Positions 12,222 to 25,203 of a stretch of 64,000 bases of DNA are shown here, piece after piece. This stretch comes from Plantago major. Taxonomy: Eukaryota; Streptophyta; Magnoliopsida; Lamiales; Plantaginaceae. Under the pieces are notes generated by a model that was not told the DNA's origin, did no database searches, and worked only from the letters and a program-made list of their open reading frames with translations. The DNA lies in contig CM048839.1 of NCBI GenBank assembly GCA_026545765.1, positions 44,624,677 to 44,688,676 of the forward strand, read 5' to 3'. Position 1 is the stretch's first letter; every line of letters begins with the position of its first letter. Made by a program: the position numbers and the translations under genes.

Positions 12222-12749
12222 CGTGCCAAGTGTAAGGCTCAGATTGCGCCAACAAGGCTCTCTTAGGCCCATGGCCCATTAAGAAGACTTAACCCATTTC
12301 CCTTTTGGACTTTCGAGGGTAGTTTAGTCTTTCCTTGAGAGATTATAGACTTCTGATGTCCATTTCTTACCTTCGTCCGAAAGGGTAGGTCCAGAGCAAT
12401 GATCCGAGCAGTACTCACTTGACTGTAAGACAACTTAAACAACCTCCTAAAATACTATGGTTCGAACCTTGCTAGCCTCGAGCCTTGCCTTCTCTCTTGG
12501 TGCCAGTTCACTTGGTTCCTTATGAGGTCGGTGTCATATGTCCGAGTCAACGTCTCTGGGTCGGACCACCATGGTCTGGGTTGGACCGCTTGTCTTAAAG
12601 GCCAAGGTTCTTATTGCTTATTTCAGGAAAGTTAACTCCAAAGGAACCTTGGGTCGAACCTTGAGCCTTTTGACCTTAGACAGCTTAATACGCCTTAGGA
12701 TACGGTCCAAAGGCGTCTATGACGGATTTGGCATATTTCCGTATCAACA
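12222..12749 (+). mobile_element. Ty3/gypsy LTR 3' part
   Basis: The segment shares 'GGCCCATGGCCCATTAAGAA' and 'TTTCGAGGGTAGTTTAGTC' with the solo LTR at 25629-26435 and ends in the same CATATTTCCGTATCAACA. Its 5' part is missing; it begins abruptly beside the RT fragment. It is in opposite orientation to the LTR at 8715, so the two are not the pair of one simple element. Confidence 0.8.
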
Positions 12750-12765
12750 AGGAATTTATAAGTAG

Positions 12766-13670
12766 GGAAAATTACAAAAATCACACCTTAAATATGCCCC
12801 CTTTTCACATTCACCCCTAGATTGGCGTATATTATAGATTAGTCCAAAATTAACAAAGGCCTAATTTGAGAATTACATCCAAATTCAAAAGTCAACTTTT
12901 TCTCCTATTTTATCTTTTCTTTATAATTCAACAATTATATTAATTTTAATTATTGCAAAATAAGCCCATAAAGTTTGTAATTCTTGTAAATGAATACTCA
13001 AAAGTTCAATTTATTAACATTTCAACCCTTCTTCTTCCACCTTCTTCCCCACCACACCACCACCTCCGACCATCTTCAAACTTCACCACCACCTCCAACC
13101 TCCACCTTCCCCCCCCCCCCCCTCATTCACTTATTAAAAAAAAAAAGCTCCGATCGGGGCTATGTACTGCTCCGGTGAAGGCTCCACCAGAGCTGAATCA
13201 TACAGCTCAATCGAGTCGTCAGAATAACTCCGATCTGAGTCGCATACCAGAGATCGAGCGCATTGACTCCATATCGAAGTCAGAAGAGCTCGATCTGAGT
13301 CGTTTCAGACAGGCTCCCGATCGGAGCCTTTTTGTGAAGGTGGGAGGAAGAAGAAGATGGAGGTTGGAGGTGGTGGAAATGGTGGTTAGAGGTGGTGGAA
13401 GATGGTGGTTGAAGATGGTGGGGGTTATTTTGTGAAATTATAAATTTTAGGGAGTATGATTTGGGTGAATAATGTAATTTATAAAATATTTGAGTATAAT
13501 GTGTAGTAAAATGAAATTTATAAATTGCAATTGACTCCAATTCATTTTTTTTTCCATTTAAATTTTAGTTGATCAATTCAAAATATAGATTTTGGACTTA
13601 CATGTAATTGTTTGAGATCGGGGGTTGAATATGTAATTAGCTCGAATTTAAGGGGTACCTTTTGTAATCC
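12766..13670. mobile_element. Foldback-like element of about 0.9 kb
   Basis: The ends are imperfect inverted repeats: AATTACAAAAATCACACCTT at the left and the reverse complement of AAGGGGTACCTTTTGTAATC at the right. Further in, CTCCGATCGGGG (about 13148) pairs with CTCCCGATCGGAGC (about 13315), and CCACCACCTCCAACCTCCA-type text pairs with GGAGGTTGGAGGTGGTGG. The whole unit can fold with its centre near 13220. No TSD could be fixed. Reading frames inside are low-complexity artefacts. Confidence 0.5.
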
Positions 13671-13898
13671 GTAAATAATACATGCATTAAGTTTCCTTTT
13701 GGATGTGTACCATAGGCAACACATTGAACCTTGCAGTAATGCTATTTTGGGACATAGTAATCTTGTTTCATAAACTTTCTACTAACCTAATTTTATGTAA
13801 TGATCATGTTCTAAAGCATTTCATATGCTTCTTCTTGTCTATCACATGTCCTTAGTTGCTACATAATTGTTTGGATAGATGTTCTAATATATATATAA

Positions 13899-15086
13899 TC
13901 TATATAATATATTAAGCAAAAAAGGATTTGAGCTTTCTAAGCTATCCACCTCACTTAATTAGTTGGTAAAATCTTCTTCCCTAATTGGTCAATTCATTTG
14001 CTTAGTTGTTAAATACTTTTGTTTTCATTGGTCCAAATTATTAAATAATGATGATGTGGGATGATTTGGTCATGTTCAAACTATATATGGTGCAAATTAA
14101 TTCATATTACTTACTAAAGCAAGTTAACAAACTATAAACTGACATTAATTCAATGACTATTATAACTCAATTATACAATTTTTCACATACTAAGGAAAGT
14201 TAATAAATTTAGACCTAAAAGAATATCAATTAAAGACTCTAAATCATTTTTAACCCATACATATCGATCAAGCATTTCCCAATAAAGAGTGAAAAACTAA
14301 GAAATTGTCATTTAGAAGAGATCCCGAAAGAGGATATAGTTGTTTGAAATTCGAATTTAATAGTCCCGACTTTAAGCCAACTTTACTAGATGAGTAGTAA
14401 CTCAAATTTAATTGAGTTGTGAAAAATTATGTTTGTAATAGAGTTAAAATATTATAGGTTTTATACGGTTGTTATATATCGTGTGTAAAAGTAAAGTGAG
14501 TGTACGAGTTTTTAATATTATTTGATTAGTTTTTAGTTTATTTGATTGGTTTAAAGTTGTTATGATAATTAATTCCAACTCGATTAAAGTCGCATTGCAA
14601 ATATGACATATTTGATTGTCCGACTCAACTAAATTTGAGTTTTAGTTGTGTAAAAGAAATCCGATATTTTCTAATAGAGAGATAGAGAAGAGGAGGAGGA
14701 AATAGATATGAGTTGAATCCAAGCATTAAAAAGGGGTTTGTTGGAACTTTGAAGCAATCTTTAATACTCTTATATATAGACACATATTTTATTAAGTTGT
14801 TTCTTTTGTAATATTAACATTGTGTTATTGTTAATACTACAATCTAAATCTAAAGCATGAGATTATTTATGAATTTAATTTCAATCATTCAATTTTTTAT
14901 AAATGTGATAAGACATTGCATAGTCGCATAATGAATCACATATTATAAAGTTGAATTAATAGCACCTTTCATGTTTTAAAATTAACAAAATGTACAAAAA
15001 ACAATTTAGTATAAACCCTCCATTAATCAAATACTCAATAAACACCCCAATTTAATTATGAAGAAAATAGAAATAATTTTGAGTAA
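13899..15086 (+). mobile_element. Helitron-like 5' end and flank
   Basis: TCTATATAATATATTAAGC at 13899, preceded by A, is a typical Helitron 5' end. It is followed by AAAAAAGGATTTGAGC and 'TTGGTCAATTCATTTGCTTA'. A homologous but not identical block follows the AT repeat at 17744. No matching 3' hairpin-CTAG end was found before 17640, so the element is truncated or continues outside nested insertions. The rest of the stretch is AT-rich with no gene. Confidence 0.45.
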
Positions 15087-15322
15087 GTCTCCTGAGAAAC
15101 AGTCTCTATATAATTTATCTAGAGACGGACCTATGTTATCAAGAAAATCATCGATGTTATTAATAAAAATACATATGTTCGCAATAGTAGTGTTTTTTCA
15201 TATTGCAACAAGACTCATTTCGTTGACAATATAAGCTTTTTGTTTAGTAACATGAATGATTTTCTTGATAAAATAGGTTTGTCTCTAAATAAATTATCTA
15301 CAGACCCCGTCTCTCATGAGAC
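15087..15322. mobile_element. Hairpin MITE
   Basis: About 100-bp imperfect inverted arms: the left GTCTCCTGAGAAACAGTCTC, AGAGACGGACCTATGTTATC and AAGAAAATCATCGATG text is mirrored at the right by CATGAATGATTTTCTTGATA and CCCCGTCTCTCATGAGAC. The element is 236 bp, non-coding, and fits a small non-autonomous DNA transposon. The TSD is unclear. Confidence 0.65.
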
Positions 15323-15442
15323 TTTGTGAATAATTTTATAAAAAATGACCCGAACAATGGGCCAGGGCACCAATTAGAGCTTCAATGGATAGAAGCTCAA
15401 ATCCTCCGAGCATCTAGCTTCCTGGCAAAAGATTTATCTACT

Positions 15443-16398
15443 TGTTGAGGGTTTAACTCCCCAACTACTTTGATTTATTTAACTCTCCGAAATGGTGCCC
15501 AAGGTAAGGATCTCCTCGCTAGGTGAGAACCAAAGCGTGAGAACCAGCGACCAGCTACTTCGATAAGGACCTGCACACTTGAGTGGGGGGGGGGGGGGTT
15601 AGTGCCCGGTTTGCTAAGTGTCAAACCGGGATGAGACTTTACTTGAGAGTGACTGAGGATCAACTCTGTATAATGGTCGTGATGTGACTAGCGGGATGAC
15701 TTGTTCGAAGTGACTTACTTGAAGTGCCTTGCTTATTGGGATATGTGCTTTATTTATAGGCTATCATCAAAATGGAAGGCCTTGCTAGGATTGCGCCATG
15801 TGTACGGCTAGGATTGAGCCACCAATGCTAAGATGAGGCCCATAGCCCAATAATGAAGCTTTAGCCCATGCCATCTTGGGCTTTAGGGGTAGTTTGGTCA
15901 TTATTGGGAGAGTTCTTGAGGATGTGACAGAGTCTGCCGAGATCCTGTGTTTGAGAGGTTGGTGGGATGTCCGATCCGACGACACTGTTGTTAATGAGGA
16001 AGTTTTCTGTCATCCAACTCTTCCGATTCGAGCTCACAGGTTCGGACATCTCACTCTTTGGTGCCCACTTGTTTGGTAGCCTTATGAGATGGTCATGCTG
16101 GATCCGAGTTGACATCCGTATCGGAGTCCTTGGGTCGGAGAGGGTACTGACTTAGCACTATACTCCTTTCCCAGGAAGACTCGGACCAAGGTGGGTCGGA
16201 CCTATGGTTCCGGGTCGGGCCTTGCAGGTCCAAATCCTTTGTTCCTTTCTTTTTAGGGTGGGTCGGACCATGGATGGTCTGCCCGGATCGGACCATTGGC
16301 TCGGACTTTGGTGCGTCGGATCCTTTGGGTGACTTAGGACGCCTTAGGATTCGTTCCTAGGTCCTTTATGTCGGATTGGACATATTTCCGTATCAACA
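15443..16398 (+). mobile_element. Ty3/gypsy solo LTR with TSD CTACT
   Basis: It starts TGTTGAGGG and ends CCGTATCAACA. The five bases CTACT flank it on both sides (15438-15442 and 16399-16403). At 956 bp with no internal region, it is a solo LTR from recombination between two LTRs. A 14-G tract lies at 15585-15598. It is diverged from the LTR at 25629-26435 but shares the ends and the 'GTGTCAAACCGGG' block. Confidence 0.92.
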
Positions 16399-16403
16399 CT
16401 ACT

Positions 16404-17640
16404 AATACACCCACAAATCTTACTATAAGTTACAATTGAAATCTTTGGAAAAGAAACAAGCATGTGCAGGTTCCATCAATTTCAATATCTATCACTTATT
16501 TACATCAACTACCTCTTAAAATGGCCAGTTTTCGTTTGGATCTCTAATGTTTCATACTCTCCCCGTTCTAAATTAGGGCACGTTCTTTTCAACGTTGGTT
16601 TTAAGAAAGTCAATGTATAGTTTATTATTTGCAGCTGGAGAGATATGATAAACATTGTAGAAAGTATGAGAAATATATATAATAAAATAAGAATGATAGT
16701 CGTCAGTGGATCTTAGGCTTTGTTCTCTTCATCTGAAAACTCATTAATTTCAGTTCAGTTCTGCTTAATTGTTTTTTATACTACAATTGATTCGATTAGA
16801 TTTAAGAGATACTTTTTTTTGCTATTCAAGAAAGTGTGCATATATTGATGAGGAGTCAATGACACGTCGATACTTTTTTTTGAAGAATTTAAAGGTTTTA
16901 TTCCAAACGAGAACAAGGGAACATCAAAAATGTTCCCAAGTACAGCCATCACAAAGTGACGATACAAACTACAGTAGAAAACTCAGCAACCACAACCTAC
17001 CACAACTCCAGAACACCCGGAAACATGAACCAGCCTAGGCATAAAACAGGAAACAGAAAAGCCTCTAGGACGAGGCTGCCAAAAAACTCACGCCTCACAA
17101 CAATCACCTCTAAGACCCTGGACGAAATTCTAGCTCCCCCGTCGTCTAACATGTCTCAAAATCGAAATTTCGAGCCAAGAGTTAGGAGTACACCAAAATC
17201 AAAATGGAGAACATACCAACCAAGCGAGGAAAGAAAGAAAAGGTTGGTGATTTCCCATAGAGGCGTCCGAAATCAAGAGGAAAAAAAAAAAAAAAGTAAA
17301 TGAGACATTGATTTCTCGACGGACGGAGTTTAAATTAGACGAGTGTACCAAATACTTAAACATGATAAAAATGGTTTCTCATATTTAAGAAAATCGTGAT
17401 ATTTAAAGAATTTCACTTTGGTGAAATAGTCTACTAATAAGAAATTCTGCATCCACACATCAATTTTACTCATGTTATAAACTTATAATCACTATATAAT
17501 ATCCAACTTTTCCTAATTCCCGTATAATCGCATTTGGGGGGGGGGGGGGGGGGGGGTTATTTTGCGATAATTTTGAACAATGATTTTGTTCGACAAAATT
17601 AATTCGCATAAATTCTTGAAAACTAATGAAAGTAAGAAAG
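16404..17640. other. Non-coding stretch with MITE fragment and poly-G tract
   Basis: 16720-16806 carries the 'TTTGTTCTCTTCATCTG...CAGTTCAGTTCTGC' MITE fragment also seen at 1974 and 18593. A 21-base G run lies at 17536-17556. ORFs here are short and show no family motif; one at 16956-17303 is basic and low-complexity. No gene is supported. Confidence 0.5.
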
Positions 17641-17652
17641 AACATCACATGA

Positions 17653-17656
<4 letters not shown>

Positions 17657-17743
<87 letters not shown>
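17657..17743. repeat. (AT)n microsatellite
   Basis: About 87 bp of uninterrupted AT dinucleotides. It abuts TATTAAGCAAAAAAGG, a Helitron 5'-end sequence, so the expansion probably grew from the AT-rich Helitron terminus. Confidence 0.97.
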
Positions 17744-17747
<4 letters not shown>

Positions 17748-18592
17748 GCAAAAAAGGATTGGAGCCATTTTAGGGTGTCGAAGTCATTCAATTGGTTGGC
17801 AAATCTTTGTGCTCTGATTGGTCAGTATTAATGCTTGGTTGGATGAATCTTCATTCTGATTGGTCAAAATAACATTGTCTTGCTAATATGGTGATGTGGA
17901 AAATCTTATGCCGTGTGAAAGCAATTAGTTCATGAAATTCAAAATATTGTCTAAATTTTGGAAATATTACTTCATTATGAAAGTTTGATATTTATAAATA
18001 TGTAAAAAAAAAAAAAAACAGCCTAAAATCCAATTAACGTCTTTAGATCTCATCCATATAGTTGGTCAGTTCAAAAGTTCAAATGGAAAATGTAGTACTA
18101 TGTCCCTCACCTATTTATTTCGTCAAATAAGGAATTAAAATAATTAAAATTTTCATGGAAACTTCAAATAAAAATGTGTAATTCTCTTCAAAGACCGTCT
18201 ATAGTAATGATAAAAAAAGACGAACAATCATTAATATGACGTAGGTGCTTTTGTACAAATATAAGATGTATTATAGTAACGATATAGGTCCGTATATAAC
18301 TAAGTATGAAATTCAATTTGTTATTGGTCGATTATCCAGTCGTATATTTTCTTTAACTGTGGAAGTATTTTGATTTTAATCAAATTTTACTATACATTCC
18401 CATCTAATTGCACCTACCGATGCAATCATTATCTCTTAAATTAGGACTAATTATTATCACTAAAATGTGTGCTGATTAAGTTGTAAATTATGGCAGCACG
18501 ATGCGTATTTGAGCATAAATTTAAATATAATGGCAAATGTTCATATAATGGATTTTAAATATTGTCCCGTGGAGATTGATTGCTTTCTCGAC

Positions 18593-18753
18593 CGATTTAT
18601 GTTCTTTTCATCTGAAAACTCATTAATTTCAGTTGAGTTCAGTTCAGTTCATTCAGTTCAATTCAGTTTTGTTCAATTTTGTTTAGTTCATTTTTATACT
18701 ACAATTCAGTTCAGTTCCGTTCAGTTCAGTTCTAACGAAAAGAACAGAGCCTA
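18593..18753. mobile_element. MITE with 'TGTTCTTTTC' inverted ends
   Basis: The left TGTTCTTTTCATCTGAA and right TTCTAACGAAAAGAACAGAGCC are inverted repeats. The interior is a degenerate series of CAGTT(C/T)AGTT units. About 160 bp and non-coding. This is the most complete of three related copies in the window. Confidence 0.65.
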
Positions 18754-21437
18754 ATTTGTTTAGTCATTAACATTACCAATTAGGCTAAAATCATACTCTC
18801 TACCGATATGTGTGTGTTTATTCTAAAATATTGTCATTTTAAATTCATATTCATTTGGCAAAAACTCAACTTGAGTCGATAACCAAACACGTGAACAGAT
18901 ACACATAAGACATCTGAGTTTTAACTTTATTTATGTAGAACGTTAAAAAAAAATCCCTGAAATAATAAAAAAAAAAAAAGTTTGTATATAGTAGTTAATA
19001 TTTTACGGAAAACAAAGTGTAAGGTTTTATTAAAAATGTTATGGTTTTAGGGAAAATGTTAAGGTTAAGTAAAGTTGGAAAGTGTGCATGTATCATTGTA
19101 ATTCTTAAGGATTTGATATGTTTAATGGATTTTGTTACAAATTTTAGTAAACCAACAATTTACATTTTTGTAAAACCACAGTAGTTGTGATTAAGAAATG
19201 TAAGTTATATGCTATTACAATGGTATGTGATTACATTGCAATTGTATGGGTTAGTCAACAAAATATGTTAGAGAGGAGTATTGTGGTAATACTATCTCAA
19301 TTTGATTAATTATACATAAGTTGAAATTGTACATATTACAAACTTTTGTGAAAGACCGCCTCTTGAATATACAAATCAATTCAACATTACATATTTAGTT
19401 ATTTACGTACAAACATCATATATATGGTTAGCTTCAAACATTATGTGTATAGTAAGCATGTATTATACTTGAAATACATGCATTTTTAACATGCGATGTT
19501 TATAGCTAAACATGCGAGCTTTGGACAAAATATGTGATGTTTGATTTGATCACTCTGAAAGACGTCTATCGCAAAAATTACTCTTAACATATTTAAAATG
19601 TTCACTCTAACAATATCGATGTCTTTTTTAATCATCCAGTGGAGTAACCAATTTGGAGACAAAATCATTGCATCAATTATCTGGGGCGGGGGGTTGACAA
19701 TAAGCTTTGAATTTGACAAGTATGAAAGATAGTGAATAAAGTATGAGATATAGTGAATAAAGTAGGAGAGATATTTTTCATTTAAGGGATGGAAAGTTGA
19801 AATCAGGGACGGGGAGTATATATTTGCTTCATACTAAACTTTTAGGAAAATATTTATTACATTCAAACAAATTATGATTGTCGGCAATCTCCATGGAAGT
19901 CGAGGTTGTATTCTTCTCGGACTTACACCCTACTCTAAATGTTAATCATATGGTTATGTGTCTTAAATAGGTGATAGCAAATAGACATCCACGGGAATTA
20001 GCTCACTACATATATTGTAAACCACATTCCTACACCTATAATAAATAGTTATGAAAAAGACACGTGTTAACTGCATTACATAGTTTGACTCTTGACTATA
20101 GTTCGCGATTCTTTGTCAAATTATGAAAATTTCAAGTGGCCTTAGAGGCGAATTCAGTCGACATGCTTTTTACTATTAAGTAGCATTAAAAAATATACTT
20201 AAAAGAAGAAAAAAAAGAAACACCCCTTGGAGAACCAAAACACGGACTAATTGAACATGATAATTTATAATTATGAGACTTCATTAAGCTTCATTTGGGA
20301 TTGGAGTAGGTTATTTATTAGCACAAGTAAGAATTTGTTTTACTTTAATTAGCTATAAATAGTAACGGGTTCAATATAGGGCCTAGATTCTCGATACTTT
20401 TCGTTTTTTCTTTTCATTTTGCCAGTCTTTTCACGGACGATTCCTACCCGAAAGATCCATGAAAAGTTAAAAGGCCCAAATGGGTCCGGGTAGCGTCCCA
20501 AACGGGTTAGAAAAGTATAATCCAAGAAGCATATTATAACTAAGGTGAAATTGATATCTAGAATCAATATTGGGAAAAAGGTTATCATCATACAAATGAT
20601 AATAAGCTCATCCATGAGAAAAAGTTCCGGTTTGGTTTCAATAGGAGACGGTTGCCTACATCAGTCTCTTCTAATATGACAATAAACGAAGAGCCAAGGA
20701 CATTTATCTCTCACGTGGTCCTCTACATCCCTTCACTCTTATCTAGACTTTCAAACGGGTCCATCTAACCAAAAGTGAACTCGCCAATACCCGTTCAAAA
20801 TAATTGTTTTTTTGGGTTGAGCATCGACTCGAACCCAAAAAATTCGACCTCTATAGTGAAATAATAATTGGGGGGGGGGGGGGGGGGGACCCATATGATA
20901 CAAATGATGCATGCAAAATATTAAATTTGAGGAGCGGCGCTCACACTACCTGTTTACGTTAAAGAATTGGAAAATCATTCAAAAATATAAAATATTATTA
21001 TGTTTGTGAATTGGTATTTTTTCGGGGTGTATGTGAGTTGACCCACAAAAAAATCATCGATACATGCGAAGAAATATGTTTGTGAAATGATAATATCTTT
21101 TTTTTGGGGGGGGGGGGTGGTTGATGAATCATTTTTACGGGGTGGGTTGTTGTCACCCGATCCAATTAATTGTGTCATGCATTTTTTGTTTCAATTTGGT
21201 TCAGGTTAAACGAATTTGTTTTTCTAAGCAAATTAACGGGTGCGGGTCATGACCTGCTAAATATTTATTGGTTTTCAACACCCGTTGGGGGGGGGGGGAC
21301 TTTAAACTGGTTCAGGGCGGGTATTACGCAACCATCGAAAGTACCCATCAAATTATGAAATAATATTATGTATTATAAGTGTTATTAAAAAAAATTATAA
21401 GTTCATCTCATTTTGCTGAAACTATGTTTACTAATAG

Positions 21438-21557
<120 letters not shown>

Positions 21558-21683
21558 CTTTAATTTTTTCCAGTTATGTATGAAATGTTGAAGCATTAAT
21601 CCCTTCACATTATAAACTTAATTTATAATTTTGTAAAATTATTAAAAAAGTTATAGATAACATATAAGACATTTTATTTTCAT

Positions 21684-21715
21684 TCCCGGTCGAGTACCGA
21701 CGGGTCATTTACTAG
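21684..21715 (+). other. Helitron 3' terminus, family A
   Basis: A hairpin with arms around CCCGGTCG/CGACGGG, then an 8-bp spacer and CTAG followed by T. This is the canonical Helitron termination signal. A near-copy in reverse orientation lies at 43231-43262. Confidence 0.75.
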
Positions 21716-21839
21716 TTAAATATATAATAAAAGTGGTGACCTATCTCAATAAAGAAGCATCCCACATGTGCAAAATCCTATTTGGCATGTCTCCTTGAAT
21801 TTCATGGTGTTTTATTCACAAAATTAAATCAAAAAGAAA

Positions 21840-22300
21840 ATAGTAATTTAGAAGTGTACTATATATTTTTGGTATGTTAACTGTATACATAGTTTTTATT
21901 AAATCACATATAACTTTATCTGCAAAACTCCGAAAAATATTTTGAACATATATTTAGATTCACCGCGACAAGACAAATCCATAGACACCAATCTTATATA
22001 TTATTATTAATTAAATAAATTATTTATATATTAAAATGAAAAATCAAATTGTTAAATGAGATCTATTGGTTGTGTAAATTTTAAATTTGGAAAATAAGTC
22101 ATGGAACATTTTATTTTTGACAATGCAATGCACCTTATAACTTCCACTATTTATATTTTTAGTATGTTCACTACATATGTAGTTTTTATTAAATCTCATA
22201 TAACTTTATCTGCAAAACTTCAAAAAATATTTTGAACATGTTTTTGGATTCATCGCGACGAAACGAATCCATAGACACCAATTATAAGATATAAATTGAA
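21840..22300. repeat. Two tandem copies of a ~290-bp Helitron repeat
   Basis: Blocks containing GTATGTTAACTGTATACATAG or GTATGTTCACTACATATGTAG, then TTTTTATTAAATC and AACTTTATCTGCAAAACT, occur twice. They are homologous, in reverse complement, to the three copies at 36880-37720. Confidence 0.75.
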
Positions 22301-22554
22301 AAAAAAGTGTTGAATATTTGAGTAGAATAAAATAGAAAAAAAGTGTTGAATATTTGAAATTATAGGAGAAGACTAAAAGAAAAGTTAAAATAGAAAAAAT
22401 CATTATAAAATTAAATAAAATTAGATAATCTTTGACTTTTTGGGTTTGTTGTAATTAGTTTCAAACTACATTATAAATTTGGAATCATTTGTAATTGTTT
22501 GAACTGTGAGTACTAATCTAAACAAAAGACCATTTAGCAGGGGTCGGTTTTGAA

Positions 22555-24095
22555 AACTTGGGAACTCAATTCGAGGCGTAAACGAACTTTATGAATGGGA
22601 TAATCAAAACTTGGGAACTCAACTCGAAAAGTAAAATTCAACTTTATGAATGAAATAATTCGAACGTGGGAACTCAATTCCAAGGTCAAATAAACTATAA
22701 GAATGAGATAATTACAACTTGGAAACTCTATTCGGATAATAAACCACATTTTTGGGAAAAAATACTCTAATGAATGAATGATTCAAGCATAGGAACTTAA
22801 TTCGAAAGTAAACTCAACTAAAAAAAATGGGATAATTCTAACTAGGGAAATCAATTCGTATGACAAATAAACTATAACAATGAGATAAAAAAAAAAAACT
22901 TGAAAACTTAGTTCGAACGAAGTTCAAATTTTAGAATTAGATAGTTCCTACATGGGAGCTCAACGTGAAAGCAAACAAAATTCTAAGAATGGGATCATTG
23001 CAATTTGAAAACACAATTTGAAGTGAAAAGCAACTCTTAAAAAGGGATAAATCCAACTTGAGAACTCTATTTGAATAGTAAACCACACTATATGAAAAAA
23101 TTATTGGAAGAAATACATAAATTCCTCGGGAACTCAAATCAAAGGATAAACACACTTTAACAATGAGATAATTTTAACTTGGAAATTCAATTCAAAGGTT
23201 AATCTCATCTTTAAGAATGAAGTAATTCTTGATTGAGAACTCCATTTGAAGGGCAAAACAATTGTAAGAATAATATAATTCAACTTGGGAACTCTAATGC
23301 AAGGATGATCCATGCTATTTGAAAATAATCTAACAATGAGATAATTTCGAATTAGGAATTTTGTTCAAACGGTAAAAATATTCTACGATTGAAATCATTT
23401 AAACGTAAAACTATATTAGAAACGTAAGCCACTTTATGTGGTCAAATACTCTAAGAATATGATAATTTCATTTGAGAACTCAAGTCGAGGGGTAAACAAA
23501 CTCTAAGATTGTTATAATTACAATTTGAGGACTACATTCGGAGACTAAACCATGCTATATGAAGAACTTATTCAAATAAAGGATACTTCCAACTTGTGGA
23601 CTCGACTCAATTGGTAGCATAAACTCAACTATAAAAATGTGGTCAATCTAATTTGAAAACTCAAATTGACGAGAAAACCAACTACAAAAATGTGATAATT
23701 ATAACTTGGAGACTATATTGAAAGGTAAAGCTCATTATTTGGAATAATTAGTTGCACATTTGGAACTCAGACCAACTCTAATAATAAGGTAATTACAACT
23801 TTAGGACTCTATTGAAAGGGCAAACCACAATGTATGTAAATATTCTCTAAGAATGGGGTACATAATTTGAACTTGACAACTAAATTCGATGTATAAACCA
23901 ACTTTGAAAATGAGATAATTACAGCTTGAAAACTTTAATTTGAATAGTAAACCACGTTTTGTGGTAAAATGCTCGAAAAAAGGATTCCACATTTGGAACT
24001 CAATTCGGAGTGTGAAACAACTCAAAGAATTTTATATTTGCAACCTTGGAACTCAACTTTAAGAATAATACTATAATTTTAACTCATGAACTGAA
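22555..24095. repeat. Degenerate ~53-bp tandem array
   Basis: Units carry an 'ACTTGGGAACTCAATTCGA' part, a 'GTAAACYAACTTTAAGAATG' part and 'AGATAATT'. The first unit starts measured here are 22558, 22610, 22665 and 22718, giving 52-55 bp periods. The run goes on to about 24095, so near 29 units. Units are strongly diverged, with insertions such as the repeated 'AAACCAC' variant. No coding function is seen. Confidence 0.85.
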
Positions 24096-24099
24096 TTCA

Positions 24100-25167
24100 C
24101 CGCTATTTTGGTTTACAAGTAGGTGTTTAACAAAATTTGGAGGTAGCATTATGTTTGCGTTATTAAATTGTACTCCGTATTGCCTTCCATTTGTTTGATA
24201 CTCAATGCAATTTATGTCGTTGCATTGCCACAGGATAAGGCCTCCATGAATAATATAATTTGTTTTTTAGGCCTTTGACCGTAATGTTAGAGAGTTAATG
24301 AGAAACCATTCAGTAGATTAGTTGTCGTATTTGGTGGACATTTAAAACATATATAACAAGTTATACGGAAGGGTAGCAAACATGATATCATGCCCGCACC
24401 TCCTTGATCATTTAAAAGACGTGAGTGAATTTCTCTAATATGTACTTATATTTGTTATTTTACAATTATGGTGGATGCAAGGTCAATGTTGAAATCATCA
24501 GGAAACTTATGGTTATTGTATGTTGGAGGGGAGGCTGAAGTCAATGGAACAAATGACGACGAGATGAAATTGTTCGAAGAGATCCTTATGCATAGGACCC
24601 AATCACTACACTGGTTAAGATCACATATCCTTCACCATTAGATCATGTTGGTGAATGTTGATACTTGTTGAACATGGACAGCTTCAGCCAGGCAAAAAAC
24701 TAAATTATTATGTTTCATTAATTTCTTTTAATTTTTCACCTAAAATTACGCGCCGACCCTAATGCATTAAGTTCTCAACCGGGGTGGATGGAATACATAG
24801 ATAGTTTCAACTAGATAAGAATATTGGGTATCAACCCATTGGGTCCTTAACGGGATTAGTTCGGGTTGTTTTCGGCCCGTTTAAAAGCTTATATAACAGA
24901 TTCATGAACATAAATAAATTTGAAAATTGAGAATCTGAAAACGAGTTCATTTTGCCTTATTTTCAAACGGGTCAGACGAGTTGATTTTAGTAAACACCTA
25001 TCCGATAATTTACCTGTTAATAATTATCGTGTTCAGGTCGTGTACATGCAAATGACCATAACCAACATGAATCAACCCTTTAGTTTCAAACGGGTTCGAT
25101 TAAGTTGGACCTTACCTATTTAAAAGCTAAATCTGAGAAAATATAGAGTAATTCAGGAAACGATAAT

Positions 25168-25203
<36 letters not shown>

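Noticed and set aside
8715..12749. Complete gypsy element with paired LTRs
   Set aside because: The two LTR pieces are in opposite orientation and only RT-region sequence lies between; no common TSD found.
12953..13540. Pro/His- and Gly/Trp-rich ORFs on both strands
   Set aside because: Low-complexity CCACC/GGTGG arms of the foldback-like element.
17475..17768. 97-aa ORF with YIYIYI repeats
   Set aside because: It is the translation of an (AT)n microsatellite plus a poly-G tract.
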